Made by a program: the position numbers and the translations under genes. From contig ML991783.1 of assembly GCA_010094025.1 (NCBI GenBank), forward strand, positions 62,001 to 126,000: a DNA stretch of 64,000 bases, read 5' to 3'. The notes beneath the pieces were generated by a model that was given only the letters and a program-made list of their open reading frames with translations, did not search any database and had not been told where the DNA came from. Source of the stretch: Viridothelium virens. Its lineage: Eukaryota > Ascomycota > Dothideomycetes > Trypetheliales > Trypetheliaceae. Below are positions 47,201 through 57,940 of the stretch, one piece after another (the stretch's first letter is position 1; each line of letters begins with the position of its first letter).

Positions 47201-47287
47201 TTGGCTACCAAGACCTAGGTAGCCTTGTCGAGAGTGGCGGGTGGAGTTTCTTTTAGGATTCTTTGCGGATTGAGCAACTCCGCTCAT
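44224..47287 (-). CDS. EF-hand mechanosensitive ion channel, MscS family
   Basis: Stretch-activated channel of the eukaryotic MscS-like family; the fission yeast relatives Msy1 and Msy2 sit in the ER and adjust calcium during hypo-osmotic shock. Two exons, 47287-45745 and 45614-44224, with a 130-base intron (GTAAGT...CCTAG), give 977 residues. The N-terminal 150 residues are polar. Four helices follow, including FLYVLPLGLIIAIPIIIGAT. An EF-hand loop, IDRDGNGDISLDEM, is placed before the pore helix. The pore and beta-domain follow, with the MscS-typical VKHPYDIGDRVDV and a conserved VQIPHIVLNTLWVENVSRSG. The C-terminal tail is disordered and includes a glutamine run encoded by a CAG repeat at 44509-44526. 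The start is the first ATG of the long frame. Confidence 0.9.
44509..44526. repeat. CTG/CAG trinucleotide repeat (glutamine run)
   Basis: Six uninterrupted CTG triplets on the + strand, read as CAG on the minus strand, inside the C-terminal tail of the MscS channel. They encode most of a seven-residue glutamine run followed by alanines. Such runs can vary in length between strains. Confidence 0.8.
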
Positions 47288-48684
47288 AACAGGAATCGTC
47301 CAGACCGTGATCTACGCGGTCGCTCGAATGAAATGGCGAGTACTGGACCAGCCTAGATTATCGGTGGTGCATTCAATCAAGAATGGGGAATGCCTGGCGT
47401 AAGGAAATTGGCTGGGACGAGGTTACAGAATTTAGGAAAATGTCGAGAACATGTGATGAAACAACCAGGGAGGAACTCAGATGGAAGCTCTAATAATTTG
47501 CTGGCCTCGGTAAAAGAGAGTAGTAGAGAGCCGAGTGCTCTACAAAGCCAGGATGACGAAAAAAGGAGTGTAAATAAGCGACCCCAAGTTGTTGGGAGGC
47601 AGAATGCTGCAATATGAGACTTGACGAATACGTAGTAGACAAAAGTGTAGAAACGAGAGTAATGTCAGGACGGTGCTGGGACGCAGCGTGTAGGAGGAAG
47701 GGGGGGAAAAGGAGGATGGTCGGGCAAAGAAAATGGTGGGAGTAATTCGTTGGCCTCAGCCGGCAACGGCACCTACTCTAACTAATCTAATCTGCACTCA
47801 GGCACCGCAGGTACCCGTGAGCTCCTGACACACGCTAAAAGACGCCGCATCGCGCCTTACCACGCCTTCGACGCCCTTCACCAAGTCCTTTACGCCTTTT
47901 CGCCTCTTCTTGCCTGCTCGCGATTGCACTTTTCTCCGGATGAGAGCGAGTCTTTGCTTACCGTTTGAAAACTCTCAACACGACTTGTGCTTGTTGCTGT
48001 CTTTCGAGGTCAACCCGATTTAGCTAAAGTTTCGCACTGTCCCCTCAACACTTCCCACTCGGTGCAGTCATCCAGTGTTGCCACGCGTGCCACACTCTCT
48101 GCTACTGATCGCTGCCGACGTGGGGCATTTTCCCCTGCAGGATCAACGCCGGGGCTCGGCCTGGGCCTTCCGATACTATTTTGATAAGGTGATTGCTCAC
48201 GGCCCTCGCCGAACTCCCAGGTTTTTGAGGTTTTTGAGTGGGCAGTAAAGACGTTGGCGAAATTAAAATCAAGCATTATTACATTTTGCACCCTTTGTAA
48301 TCGAGGTGAACACACAGGTCCTGTCGCACTCCCTTGGATTGCTGCACCAGTACCCGTAGGTGGCTTCTCGTAGCTCTCTGTAAACTCTTTCGCTTCTCTA
48401 CAAGCTATTCCTGAAACACCACCTCCCGTTTCAGTTCTCCGAAAGAGCTCGTCTACGTAGCACCCATGCTTCATCACGTCGGACCTCTAAGAGTGTTTCC
48501 TACTCTCGTGGTATCGCCCTTTACCACCACACCCAGTCTTCTGGTTCTTGAAACACTGAGGGGTACACCTAGGACTACTTTCAGTCCTGTCTCAGACTTC
48601 TCCAAAAATCCGACTCGTCATAACATTGGCACGTGTCATCCTTTCGCCCCGTGAGCCGGTCCCAACAACACGCTCCCTAGGTAC
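47288..48684. other. Long intergenic region, MscS channel promoter and kelch gene 3' flank
   Basis: About 1.4 kb without a supported gene. It should carry the promoter and 5' leader of the channel gene. A CA/CT-rich stretch at 47860-47950 fits a fungal core promoter or leader. A 155-residue frame on the minus strand (48477-48010) shows no domain or conserved pattern. Confidence 0.5.
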
Positions 48685-50142
48685 TCAACTCTTCACGCTC
48701 ACAATCCACCCATCCCCGCATACTTGCCCTTTCTCATCCACGCCCCCCCAAACCACCACGCTTCCTCCATCCACCTCGCTAGCCTTCGCCGCCGCAAATC
48801 GCATTCGCTTGCCAAACCCCCGCCCTGCTTGTCCTTCCTGTACCATCTTCACCTCTCCGTCCAAATACTTGACTTCCGCCCACTTGCCCTCTGCCGAATC
48901 GCTCCTCAGCGCCTTCCTCGCAACGTCCTTAGCCCCTGCCGCCGTCGCGCTCTCGGACGGTAGCTGGTATGCAAACGCGTCTCCGTGAGGAACGAGCTCG
49001 AGTTCCGCAAATTGGGTCGACGAGGCGTTAAGGGGACTCGCGGCGGAGGGTGAGGCGCTGGTACTGTGCCCACCAAGGGCGAGCAGGTAAGTTCGGCCTT
49101 GGCCTGTTGTAACAGGAATGAGGCTTGCCGCGCTGCGAGGTGTAGGGGACGTGGACGGTGATTTTGAGGTCGCGTCTTGCCAGTCGCTAGACGCGGCGCT
49201 CAAGATGGAGCAAGGAGTAAAAGTAGAGGCAGCGTTGTCCTGAGTCGATGCTGGAGGAGGCGAGCTTTTGGCTTCGAGGTCCAGCGTTCGCATGTGGAGA
49301 AGATCGCCACTGTTGGTTCGGCCAAAGCATGAGTAAAGCTTAAGCTCGTTGTCATCAAGAGCTAGGCTTGAAGAGTAGCATGCTAAAGCTGGGTCATCCT
49401 GGGGAGGTGGCAGCGGGGACCAGGTGCGACTACGAATATCAAATGCCCAGCAATCATTGAGAAGAGTACCACCCACGCTATTCCCACAAGATACAACGAT
49501 TGTGCCTCTATGACTAGGATCAAGGGGCTCGGGTACAACGTTCGCAGGATCCGGAGGGAATTGAGGGGCTGTATCATGATCCGTGGGCATCGTTGAAATC
49601 TCAGGCTGCACCGAAGCAGCTATAGCAAAGTTGTATCGAGGTGGAGGCTTTGGAGATTGTGCAATAGGTTGAAGGCAGGACCACATGCTCGTTTTAGTAC
49701 TGAACATCCAGACTCGACCATCCTCTTCAAGGGGCTCTGTAGACGAAGAACTGGTGCGTCCACCAAGCATGTAGAAACAGTCATCGATTGCCACAGCCGC
49801 ATGATCTATTCGTTCTTCAGGTACTCTTCCATCTTCTTCCGCAGGTCTTGCCTCCACAGTCTTTTGGTCGGCGCTTTCGCCTACATCCGATGTTGGTAAT
49901 TCGACGAGTTGGACATCGTTCGTCGCTCTCGTTCCCGGCGCGCTCTCTCCGCCGAATATGTATGCTCGATTTTTTATGACCACTATTGAATGAGAAGTTC
50001 GTGCAACTGGTACCGTAGTGATTTTTTCGAAGGAGAGTTGCAAAGGCAATGTGGGGTCATAAAGTCCCTTAGCTGCCAGTACAACGCCCTCAGCGAGCGT
50101 TTCTACTCCGTAAAGAGCTGCTGCAACAGCTGATTCGGCCAT
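48685..50142 (-). CDS. Kelch-repeat beta-propeller protein
   Basis: A single exon encodes 485 residues with several kelch-type blades: ARTSHSIVVIKNRAYIFGGE near residue 50, DHAAVAIDDCFYMLGGRTS near 115, GNSVGGTLLNDCWAFDIRSR near 220, and a last blade with GGSVVVWGGVDEKGQVCGDG at the C-terminus. The paired Gly-Gly plus Trp/Tyr spacing is that of a galactose-oxidase-like propeller, generally a protein-binding scaffold. There is no signal peptide, catalytic residue or extra domain to say what it binds. The region between 290 and 430 is Ser/Ala-rich and less regular. It is divergent from the CDK11 gene with only about 130 bases between start codons. Confidence 0.85.
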   Translation of the reverse strand: MAESAVAAALYGVETLAEGVVLAAKGLYDPTLPLQLSFEKITTVPVARTSHSIVVIKNRAYIFGGESAPGTRATNDVQLVELPTSDVGESADQKTVEARPAEEDGRVPEERIDHAAVAIDDCFYMLGGRTSSSSTEPLEEDGRVWMFSTKTSMWSCLQPIAQSPKPPPRYNFAIAASVQPEISTMPTDHDTAPQFPPDPANVVPEPLDPSHRGTIVVSCGNSVGGTLLNDCWAFDIRSRTWSPLPPPQDDPALACYSSSLALDDNELKLYSCFGRTNSGDLLHMRTLDLEAKSSPPPASTQDNAASTFTPCSILSAASSDWQDATSKSPSTSPTPRSAASLIPVTTGQGRTYLLALGGHSTSASPSAASPLNASSTQFAELELVPHGDAFAYQLPSESATAAGAKDVARKALRSDSAEGKWAEVKYLDGEVKMVQEGQAGRGFGKRMRFAAAKASEVDGGSVVVWGGVDEKGQVCGDGWIVSVKS

Positions 50143-50275
50143 TTCAATGCAAAAGAGTCATCAAATGCTAGGGATTAAAAGAAGCACAGGTGTCGGCTGA
50201 GTGTGGAGAACTGGCTGCTGTAAAGCTGTCACCCTGTGATGTCATTTCCAACCTCCTAACTGTTTACCCAACAAT
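50143..50275. promoter_or_regulatory. Very short divergent promoter of the kelch and CDK11 genes
   Basis: The two start codons are 133 bases apart, or about 166 if the second methionine of the kinase is used. The two promoters must share or overlap. Confidence 0.6.
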
Positions 50276-51694
50276 TTGGCACAGACCTCTTCAATTTGGT
50301 CTTCAGCCATGACCGGAAAGTCGCGATGGACCGATGACAAGGATGACGCTGTCGTTGCTGCTCAGCGAAAAAAAGAGAGGGAAGAAAAGAAGCGTGCCAA
50401 AGCTGAGAAGCAGCGCAGAATCGAAGAGGCACAACTAAGGCATCAGAACGAAGCACGCCCAGGATCGACGCCAAATGGCCACGAAGACTCCGACCGACCA
50501 GCAAAGAGACGGAAAGTCACACCTGGCGCGGATGAGCAGCATGGCGAGTCTCAGCCGCGCGAATTGCTCCGCTTTGATGCTTCAGGCTGGGGACCTTGTA
50601 GGCATGTGGACAATTTCGAGCGATTAAATCACATTGAGGAGGGCTCCTATGGCTGGGTATCGCGAGCAAGAGAAACGGCTACAGGTGAGATTGTCGCCCT
50701 GAAGAAGCTTAAGATGGACAATCTCAACGATGGCTTCCCGATTACGGCCATGCGGGAAATCCAGACCTTGATGCAAGCGAGTCATCTCCACATCGTCGAG
50801 CTTCGTGAAATTGTCGTCGGCACTAGTCTTAACGACGTTTTCATGGTCATGGAATTCCTTGAACACGACCTCAAGACACTCCAAGAAGACATGTCCGAGC
50901 CCTTTGCGCCTTCCGAGCTCAAAACCATCCTCCTCCAACTCACTTCTGCTGTCGCTTACCTGCACTTTCACTGGATTCTTCATCGCGACCTCAAAACCTC
51001 CAACATTCTTATGAACAATCGTGGGGAGATTAAGGTTGCTGATTTTGGCATGGCACGCTTCACAGGTGATCCTCCACCAGCCCTCACTCAACTCGTCGTT
51101 ACGCTTTGGTACCGGGCTCCAGAGCTGCTGTTAGGTACGACAACGTACGATTCCGCTATCGACATGTGGAGCCTCGGTTGCATCTTCGCTGAGCTCCTAA
51201 CCAAGGAACCGCTCTTTCAGGGAAGCCGGGAGCTCGACCAGTTGCTCAAAATCTTCGATCTGCTCGGCCCACCAACCACGGAGTCCTGGCCCACGTTTCG
51301 TCGCCTGCCGAACGCGCGCGCAATGAAGCTACCTCCATCTCCTTCTCCTCATCTATCTCCTCAGCAATCTCTACGCAGGAAATTCCCTATCTTAACGGGC
51401 TCGGGGGTGTCCCTCCTTGCATCGCTTCTGTCGCTAAATCCCGAGCACCGGCTTACTGCCGAAGAGACCCTACAGCATGAATACTTTCGCGATGAGCCTC
51501 GACCAAAGTCGAAGAGCATGATGCCGACGTTTCCAAGTAAGGCAGGTCAGGAGAGGAGAAGACGGCGGGCAAGTCCGAATGCTCCACAAAGAGGTGACGC
51601 GCCGAAGATTGACGGAAACATGGATTCAGGAGGCATATTTGGAAGAAGAGAGGATATCGAGGGAGGAGCTGGATTTCAGCTGAAGATGGGATGA
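50276..51694 (+). CDS. CDK11/PITSLRE-like cyclin-dependent kinase
   Basis: Nuclear Ser/Thr kinase of the CDK11 group, linked to transcription and splicing. A single exon encodes 472 residues. The first 115 residues are highly charged (long Lys/Glu/Arg runs, with PAKRRKV resembling a nuclear localisation signal). The kinase domain starts at FERLNHIEEGSYGWVSRA (Gly loop) and has IVALKKLKM (ATP lysine). The cyclin-binding helix is PITAMRE, the group's PITSLRE variant. The catalytic loop is HRDLKTSNILM and the metal site DFGMAR. The T-loop threonine is in LVVTLWYRAPELLLG. The C-terminus is basic and Gly-rich. A second in-frame methionine at 50309 (MTGKSRW) is a possible start. Gene order with the kelch gene is divergent, and it is convergent with the UNC93-like transporter. 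Confidence 0.93.
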   Translation: MAQTSSIWSSAMTGKSRWTDDKDDAVVAAQRKKEREEKKRAKAEKQRRIEEAQLRHQNEARPGSTPNGHEDSDRPAKRRKVTPGADEQHGESQPRELLRFDASGWGPCRHVDNFERLNHIEEGSYGWVSRARETATGEIVALKKLKMDNLNDGFPITAMREIQTLMQASHLHIVELREIVVGTSLNDVFMVMEFLEHDLKTLQEDMSEPFAPSELKTILLQLTSAVAYLHFHWILHRDLKTSNILMNNRGEIKVADFGMARFTGDPPPALTQLVVTLWYRAPELLLGTTTYDSAIDMWSLGCIFAELLTKEPLFQGSRELDQLLKIFDLLGPPTTESWPTFRRLPNARAMKLPPSPSPHLSPQQSLRRKFPILTGSGVSLLASLLSLNPEHRLTAEETLQHEYFRDEPRPKSKSMMPTFPSKAGQERRRRRASPNAPQRGDAPKIDGNMDSGGIFGRREDIEGGAGFQLKMG

Positions 51695-51987
51695 GGAGGC
51701 TAATGAACATGTCTGGCCAGGTGCGGAACGTTTTGGAAGAAAGCGCTACGTCCATAGTTACGGACGGATATGCCGAAGTGTGAGCTGCATGCCCATTGAC
51801 ACCACCCATTCTGGCGTGCTGTTCAGTTGTGGTAAATATACACAGTTAATGAAAGAATCAATTAATCAGTGAAAACCACCTTTCCAGGCAGTCTTGCGCT
51901 TAGCAAACAAAATTAAACAGCGTGGACACCTAGGCACCGTAAACCACAGCGATCCTCATCTTCTTTATGATTTTGATACATCGCAGT

Positions 51988-53620
51988 CTAGACCTTCTCT
52001 TCTCCAACCTTCAAGTCGGATCCCTCAGTTGGTACCACATCGGCCGCTGTCTCATCCGTAAATTTGAGATCGTCCTCCAGCGGCACATGATTTCTGACTT
52101 TGAGTAAGATGACCGGCAGCGCGAGTAATAGACTACCCGCAAGAAGACCCCAGCAGGAAGCGAAGAGCGACATGTAGGGGGGCGGGTTATCGAGCCCATC
52201 AAGGCGCCACATGATGGCGGCGCCAGCGGACTGAATGCCTTTGTAGAAGCCGGCGAAGTTGGCGAGTTTGCGACCATTGTTAGTGAGAGCACCCATAAAC
52301 CTGGGATCAAGCGGTAAGCGTTGCTGAATTTTTCAGTGATGCAAGATTTAGAGAACATACCAGTAGACGCAAGTCTGCCAAGCAGCGTCATAAAAGCCAT
52401 AGAAAATGTAGAGGAACATGGGACCGACATATCCCGAGGTTGTCCAATCTTCCTTGACAACGGTGTCCTTTTCAGGTAGCGAAGACCTCGTGTAGCCCTT
52501 CTGAAAAGCGTAACCGCCGCCCCAGATGGCAAAGGTGAGCACAAACAGCGCAATCCAGGCAGCTTTGGCCCGCATCGTACGGCTCACTGACTTGAGATCG
52601 AGCGCGTAGCCGAAAATAACCGCACCGAAGATCTGCGAGGTCCAGTACAGAGTGTTATTCAAGGCGCGGGTGCGGGTATTGAAAAATGCTAGGTTGACAT
52701 CATTGAAGTGGTAGGTGTAGAACCAGTTGGAGGCAAAGAACATGGGAAAGAGTAGCACAATGTACGGGTCAGTGAGGAACACTTCCCAAAGACCAACGAC
52801 CTCGGACCACCAGGTTGGGTTCTTCATGAGGATGACGCGTGAGCCGTCGTGGCGAATGACACTCTTGCCGTCGACAAGGGCAAACGAGAGGAGAGCACCG
52901 CAGAAGGTGAGGACGATGAAACCCACGTAAGTACCATCCGAGACAGAACTGTTGGAGGTGGTATGGATATTTTGGCCAAGGGGAATCTAGAGGTGGGTCA
53001 GAAAGGCTCAATTAATAAAATTCAGTGCACTATACCAGGCTACCAATGACACCTCCAAGATTGAAGATCATCCAGAACCAAGAGATGTACCGGCCTTTGA
53101 GTCTCTCTGGTGGATAGGACATCATAATAGCTCCCTGTGCGCTCCATAAGAGTCCAGCACAGACTCCAAGTAGTGCTCCAGCAAAGATGGAGAACCCGAA
53201 GTTTGAAGTGTGCTTGAAGCACAAGAACGAGGAGACATAAATGCAGTAACCCATTCCTCCAAAGCACAGAGCAAATCTAATGCCTAATCGATTGGTAAAG
53301 GTGCCTGCAGCGAATCCGATAACTGCAAAGGTTGCATACAGAGCGGTGTTTGCATCGTCGCCCGCCTTTGCGTTGGAAAGGCCAGTCCCTCCCATGCCAC
53401 CGAGGGCATTAAACATGCCTGGGCAGAGGAAACATACAAAGGCAACGACGACGAGCTGTACCGCTGGAGAAGCATACCATGTCTTGACTGGGCCAATCTT
53501 GAATTCTTTGTACTTCCAGCCTTCTGGTCTTGGAGGCAAGCCATCAGCATGTGTAAACTCTGCAGAGTGTGCAGGTGAGGAAATGTCTTGGGCAGTCGTG
53601 TCTTTCTCGTGAGATGCCAT
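51988..53620 (-). CDS. UNC93-like (DUF895) MFS membrane transporter
   Basis: Twelve-helix membrane protein of the UNC93/DUF895 branch of the major facilitator superfamily. Exons 53620-53036, 52986-52361 and 52300-51988 with introns of 49 and 60 bases give 507 residues. The cytosolic N-terminus MASHEKDTTAQDISSPAHSA precedes helix 1, VQLVVVAFVCFLCPGMFNAL. The conserved segments TALYATFAVIGFAAGTFTNR, GALLGVCAGLLWSAQGAIMM (the family signature) and ERLKGRYISWFW follow. Another well-conserved one is FYTYHFNDVNLAFFNTRTRA. The C-terminus is acidic. An in-frame ATG eleven codons upstream (53653) is possible. The substrate cannot be read from the sequence. Fungal relatives include transporters of unknown or sugar-like substrates. 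It is divergent from the glucosamine-6-phosphate deaminase gene, which makes an amino-sugar substrate plausible (inference). Confidence 0.88.
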
Positions 53621-55124
53621 ATTCTTCGCTGGTGGGAATGAATGAACGAACAAGACTCAATGGAGTAGAAGGCACAGCGACAAGGAGATCAAGGTGCGAA
53701 GCTCCTGAAGTCTCTGTACGGAGTATATGAATTGGCAGAACGTGACCTTGGCTGCAACGCGCCAACGACACCCTATGCCCGTAAGACACGGCTATCTGAC
53801 TTGGCCCAGGCGCAGCTTTTTCACTGCACGGGTGGAGAGAAGAGGCGAGCCGCTTCAGAAGAGGAAGAGATAGGTATCTTGAGACAGAACCTATTTGAGC
53901 GTGAACACTGGGTACGGAACAAAAGAGCTCGACCAACCTATTCACAGTACTACCCAGTTACCTACCTTAGCACGAAGACTAACCTCTCCCCCTCCCTCAC
54001 ACGGGACCACCGAGGATCAGGGTCTACTCCTTCTCCACATGCAAGAGCTCAGAGCGGGTAGCACACGACACGAGTGGTGGTAGGGGACCTGACTCTCTCC
54101 GAGGTCTGATTGGCAAGTCACTCTGACCGACCAGGATCTGCTTATCGTAGTGGCACTAAAAGGAGGATTGTTTGCCAGGCCTTGCCCGTCGGTTCGTACT
54201 CCGTACGCACGTCTAGAGCAGGACACGGCGTCGCTTATGCTAATCCTCTTCACTGCATAATTGACTAGCCGAGATTGTGCAATGTAACCCTTTGATCGTC
54301 CGCGAGATAAGTTCCATTTCAACGGCCTGGTCGGCGCCATCGGATTGGATGAGCTGGACACGACTCAAAGTCGCCCGTCTGCCTGAAGTATTCACTGTAC
54401 GGAGTACTCGTGCTCTTACTTTTTCGAACCGTTGCGGACCCTACTTCGTAGGTGGGCCGCCACGTTGGCTGAGAGGTCATGTGTAGCATTTCGGGAATGC
54501 CTATCTGCAAATTAGAGATCCCGGATAGGTACGGAGTCTCTAGTCATCGAATCTTGATGGATCTTGCAGATACAACCCAATACCACTTCCTGCTGATAGG
54601 CACGGTAGCAGTCGATGGTTGACATGCCTCCGCACATAGACCTTTTCGGTATGCGCCCCATCTGGAGACAACCGTTCAAGAAATGCAGCGTCGATATGCC
54701 TGTCCAGTGCTTGGTACTAATGGGTACAAGGCGAATGTCAACATCGTAGTACACCTATGGTTCATGCCGCTGCAACGTGCTCCGGCGTAGCTAGGTGACA
54801 CCGCGACTGAGCATGTTCCAATAAGCATCCATGCGATGAGCACATGAACAAGCTTACCATCTAAGAGTACCTAAAGGAGCAAGTAGGCTGATTGGTGCAG
54901 AGTGACGTACAGGTGAAAGCGGGTAGCTTCATGGTGAATCCGGAGCAACCAACCCAACGGTTGCAACTGAGTTTTCAAATGTCCAGATCCGTTGCATCAC
55001 TAAATTGAATTTCTTCTCGAGCTCTTACCACTTGACCTTTTCTTTCCTCCAATATTCGCCTCGATCACTCTCAAAATTCCACTTTGACCCTAAGCAGAAA
55101 AATTATAGCCGCAGAGCTTGCAGA
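53621..55124. promoter_or_regulatory. 1.5 kb divergent region between the transporter and deaminase genes
   Basis: The two genes face away from each other, so this region contains both promoters. No coding region is convincing. It carries three of the eight copies of the motif TACGGAGTA/TACTCCGTA found in the window (53717-53725, 54197-54205 and 54398-54406), a local concentration. A CT-rich stretch at 55030-55080 lies just before the deaminase start. Confidence 0.6.
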
Positions 55125-56212
55125 ATGTAAGGAAGGACCATCTCGCATGCGCTTGCAGCTGATACTTACGCCGTGTAAGGAGACTCATCATCCGCGACGA
55201 TCCTCAAACTGCCTCGAGGTACATCTCAGACTACATCGTCGGTAAGGGGGAAACGATCAGATGCGTTAGAACACAGCTAATCTTACCAGACCGCATCAAT
55301 AAGTTCAACCCAACCCCAGAGAAACCTTTCGTCCTTGGTCTTCCAACAGGGAGTAGCCCTGTCTTAATCTACCGGAACCTAGTCGATCATTTCAAGAATG
55401 GCGATATCTCGTTCCGAAATGTCATCACTTTCAACATGGATGAGTACGTGGGCATACCGCGGGAGCATCCAGAGAGCTACCATTCGTTCATGTACAAGAA
55501 CTTCTTTGCCCACGTTGATGTCGACCCTGCGAACATCAACATCTTGAATGGCAACGCTGAGGATTTGGAGGCGGAATGTCTCGAATATGAAGAGAAGATC
55601 AAGAAAGCCGGAGGAATTGAGCTGTTCTTGGGCGGGATTGGTCCGGATGGTCATATTGCTTTCAATGAACCCGGTTCCAGCTTGAGCTCCCGGACCCGTG
55701 TCAAGACACTTGCCTATGACACCATCCTTGCAAACTCCAGATTCTTTGGAAATGACCTTTCCCAAGTGCCAAAGATGGCGCTTACCGTCGGTGTTGGTAC
55801 CGTTCTAGATGCAAGGGAAGTCGTTGTCATTATCACTGGAGCCCACAAGGCGCTTGCCCTGCAGAGGTGTATTGAGGGCGGAGTCAATCATATGTGGACA
55901 CTGTCAAGCCTCCAGCTGCACGCTCACCCGCTCATCGTAGTCGACGACGATGCTACTCTGGAGTTACAAGTCAAGACCGTCAAGTACTTCAAGAGCATCG
56001 AGCAAGTTTCTCTTAGTCAGGGCTTTGGACAGACACTGCCAACGGCGGCCTCGGTTCTCGCTCGGAGACAGACAATAGTTGAGAAGCTTTATAGCCCAAC
56101 AAGCCCGACGCATTCCAAGCACGATAGCTTAGATTTGCTCGCAGAGCCACCCAAGCTTGACCGACCTATTACTCCAGAGCCTGTGCTGGATCGCATGGCG
56201 GACCGACTTTAG
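55125..56212 (+). CDS. NAG1: Glucosamine-6-phosphate deaminase (isomerase)
   Basis: NagB-family enzyme converting glucosamine-6-phosphate to fructose-6-phosphate and ammonia, the last step of N-acetylglucosamine breakdown. The exons I read are 55125-55126, 55180-55241 and 55290-56212, giving 328 residues (family about 265-350). The first exon supplies only A and T of the start codon; the G comes after a 53-base intron (GTAAGG...GTAAG). This gives [20 protein letters not shown], the standard NagB N-terminus, with no other in-frame ATG nearby. Then come [18 protein letters not shown] (phosphate-binding loop), [20 protein letters not shown] (catalytic Asp), and [20 protein letters not shown] with the active-site His and Asp. 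The C-terminal 70 residues extend beyond the bacterial enzyme, as usual in fungi. The second intron is 48 bases with a CTAATC branch site. Confidence 0.93.
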
Positions 56213-56716
56213 CTGATGAACAGGAATGACACAGATAGACACATCCTGGGAGAATTTTTCTAAAGTTTCTCAAACGACCTGACTGAAAGTTCTGCGCATT
56301 CGCCAGAGGCGTGTCAGATTGTATTGATCAAGTTCACGTAGCTCTCAACTTTGCTAAGTTGCCTAAGCACGGAGTTTCGGTGAAGGGCACTGAGGGGTTC
56401 TTAGAAAGGCAGGGTCCACCTAGCAAAATGCCGATATTATATGAATCTTTACCAATGAGATTTTAGAGTTTTTTTTATTTCATCCGCTTTCTGGTTGATA
56501 TGTAAGCTGTGATTTAATTACCCTTCGAAACGTTAGATTGTGATTTTCGAAACCAGGGCCAGGCTCCCAGGCACCACTACGTCACCTTACAAGGCCTGTC
56601 TTGGCCCAATCTGTTAATAGCTCCTATCCCAATTTTCTTTCGATGTTTCAAACTGAGAATCTACCTCTCATCTGAAATCCAAAATTTTCTGAGCTCTAAG
56701 CAGAGACAGGCGCACC
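56213..56716. other. Intergenic region between the deaminase stop and the SFH5 start
   Basis: About 500 bases, AT-rich around 56430-56520 (a T-run near 56470). It probably holds the deaminase 3' end and the SFH5 promoter. No further gene. Confidence 0.5.
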
Positions 56717-57940
56717 ATGAGCTCGGAGGAGCCAAAATCAGCCGAAACCTCTGAAGACCCTGCTCCCACCGCCAACATCTCCAACTCTCAATCCGCTGAC
56801 GCCAAATCTCCTAACGAGCCTACCGAGCCTACCACTGGTCGTCCCCGTCGTAGTACCCAAATTGGTGAACCACCCGCTCTTGAAGCTCCACCATTTACCC
56901 CAGCCACCGGCCCTGTCTGGCCCGAAATTGACGACCAGCACCCGCTCTTCCAGCTTGAGGGCTCTATCAAGGACGTCCTGCGCGAGGCCGACTATGATGA
57001 AGTCTATGGAATCAGACTTGACCATTCTGGGGCGTTCCACAACAAGTTGATCCTACAGAAGTTTCTCCGCGCAAATGCAAATGATGTTAGCAAGGCGAGG
57101 GCGCAGCTACTGGAGACGCTGAAGTGGCGGAAAGAGTTTCAGCCGCTGAAATGCGTTGAGGAGGTATTTTCAAGAGAGAGGTTTGCAGGATTGGGCTACG
57201 TGACACTGGTAGATGGAGTACCGGACAGTTCCAACAAGACGGATGTGGTCACATTTAACATCTACGGCGCTGTCAAGGACCCAAAATTCACATTCGAAGA
57301 TCTTGAGGGGTTCTTAAGGTGGCGGGTCGGGTTGATGGAACTGGGAATCCAGAAGATGAATCTGAAGAAAGCCTCCACGGCAATTCCGGATTTTGGGAAA
57401 GGGCCCGATCCGTATCAGGGAATTCAAGTTCAGTAAGTCATGTCTTTTCTCAAAGTAACGCGTTACCTCTTCTCATCTAATCTTGGAAAAAGTGACTACC
57501 TTAATGTCAAATTCCTCTCAATGGACGCACATGCGAAAGCCGCTAGCCAAAAAGCAGTCGAAACTTTCAAGCAGTATTATCCGGAGACACTAAGCCGCAA
57601 GTTCTTTGTGAATGTGCCCAGGGTGATGGGATGGATGTTTGGCGCGATTAGACTGGTGTTGAGTAAGGAGACAATTCAGAAATTCACGGTGCTGACGTAT
57701 GGAAAAGATCTGGCTGGAGAGCTGGGTAATGGCGTCCCGGAGGAATACGGTGGCAAAGCAGGAAGTCTGGATAGTATGGGCGAGACATTGAGGGTCGAAG
57801 GAGAATCAAGAGCAGTTGGGACAGCGGCGGCAGGGGATTCGAAAGTGGAGGGTGAGAAGGTGCAGGACAAGGTAGAGGACAAGAAGTCAGAAGACAAGGA
57901 CGCAAACCACAACGTTAATGAAAAACTGGCGGACAGTTAG
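56717..57940 (+). CDS. SFH5: Sec14-domain phosphatidylinositol transfer protein, SFH5-like
   Basis: Non-classical Sec14 family protein; the yeast Sfh5 supports phosphatidylinositol signalling and binds haem. Two exons, 56717-57432 and 57493-57940, with a 60-base intron (GTAAGT...AAAAG) give 387 residues. The first 65 residues are acidic and Pro/Ser/Thr-rich. The CRAL-TRIO N-terminal helices include HNKLILQKFLRANANDVSKA and ETLKWRKEF. The Sec14 lipid-binding fold includes KTDVVTFNIYGAVKDP and, across the splice, IQV|HDYLNVKFLSMDAHAKAA, followed by YYPETLSRKFFVNVP and MFGAIRLVLS, both typical of the Sec14 gate region. The C-terminal 80 residues are charged and low complexity (repeated Glu/Lys/Asp). 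It lies between the deaminase and hexokinase genes, on the same strand. Confidence 0.9.

Noticed and set aside
48010-48477. 155-residue minus-strand frame in the long gap before the kelch gene
   Set aside because: No conserved motif or plausible neighbours; composition looks non-coding.
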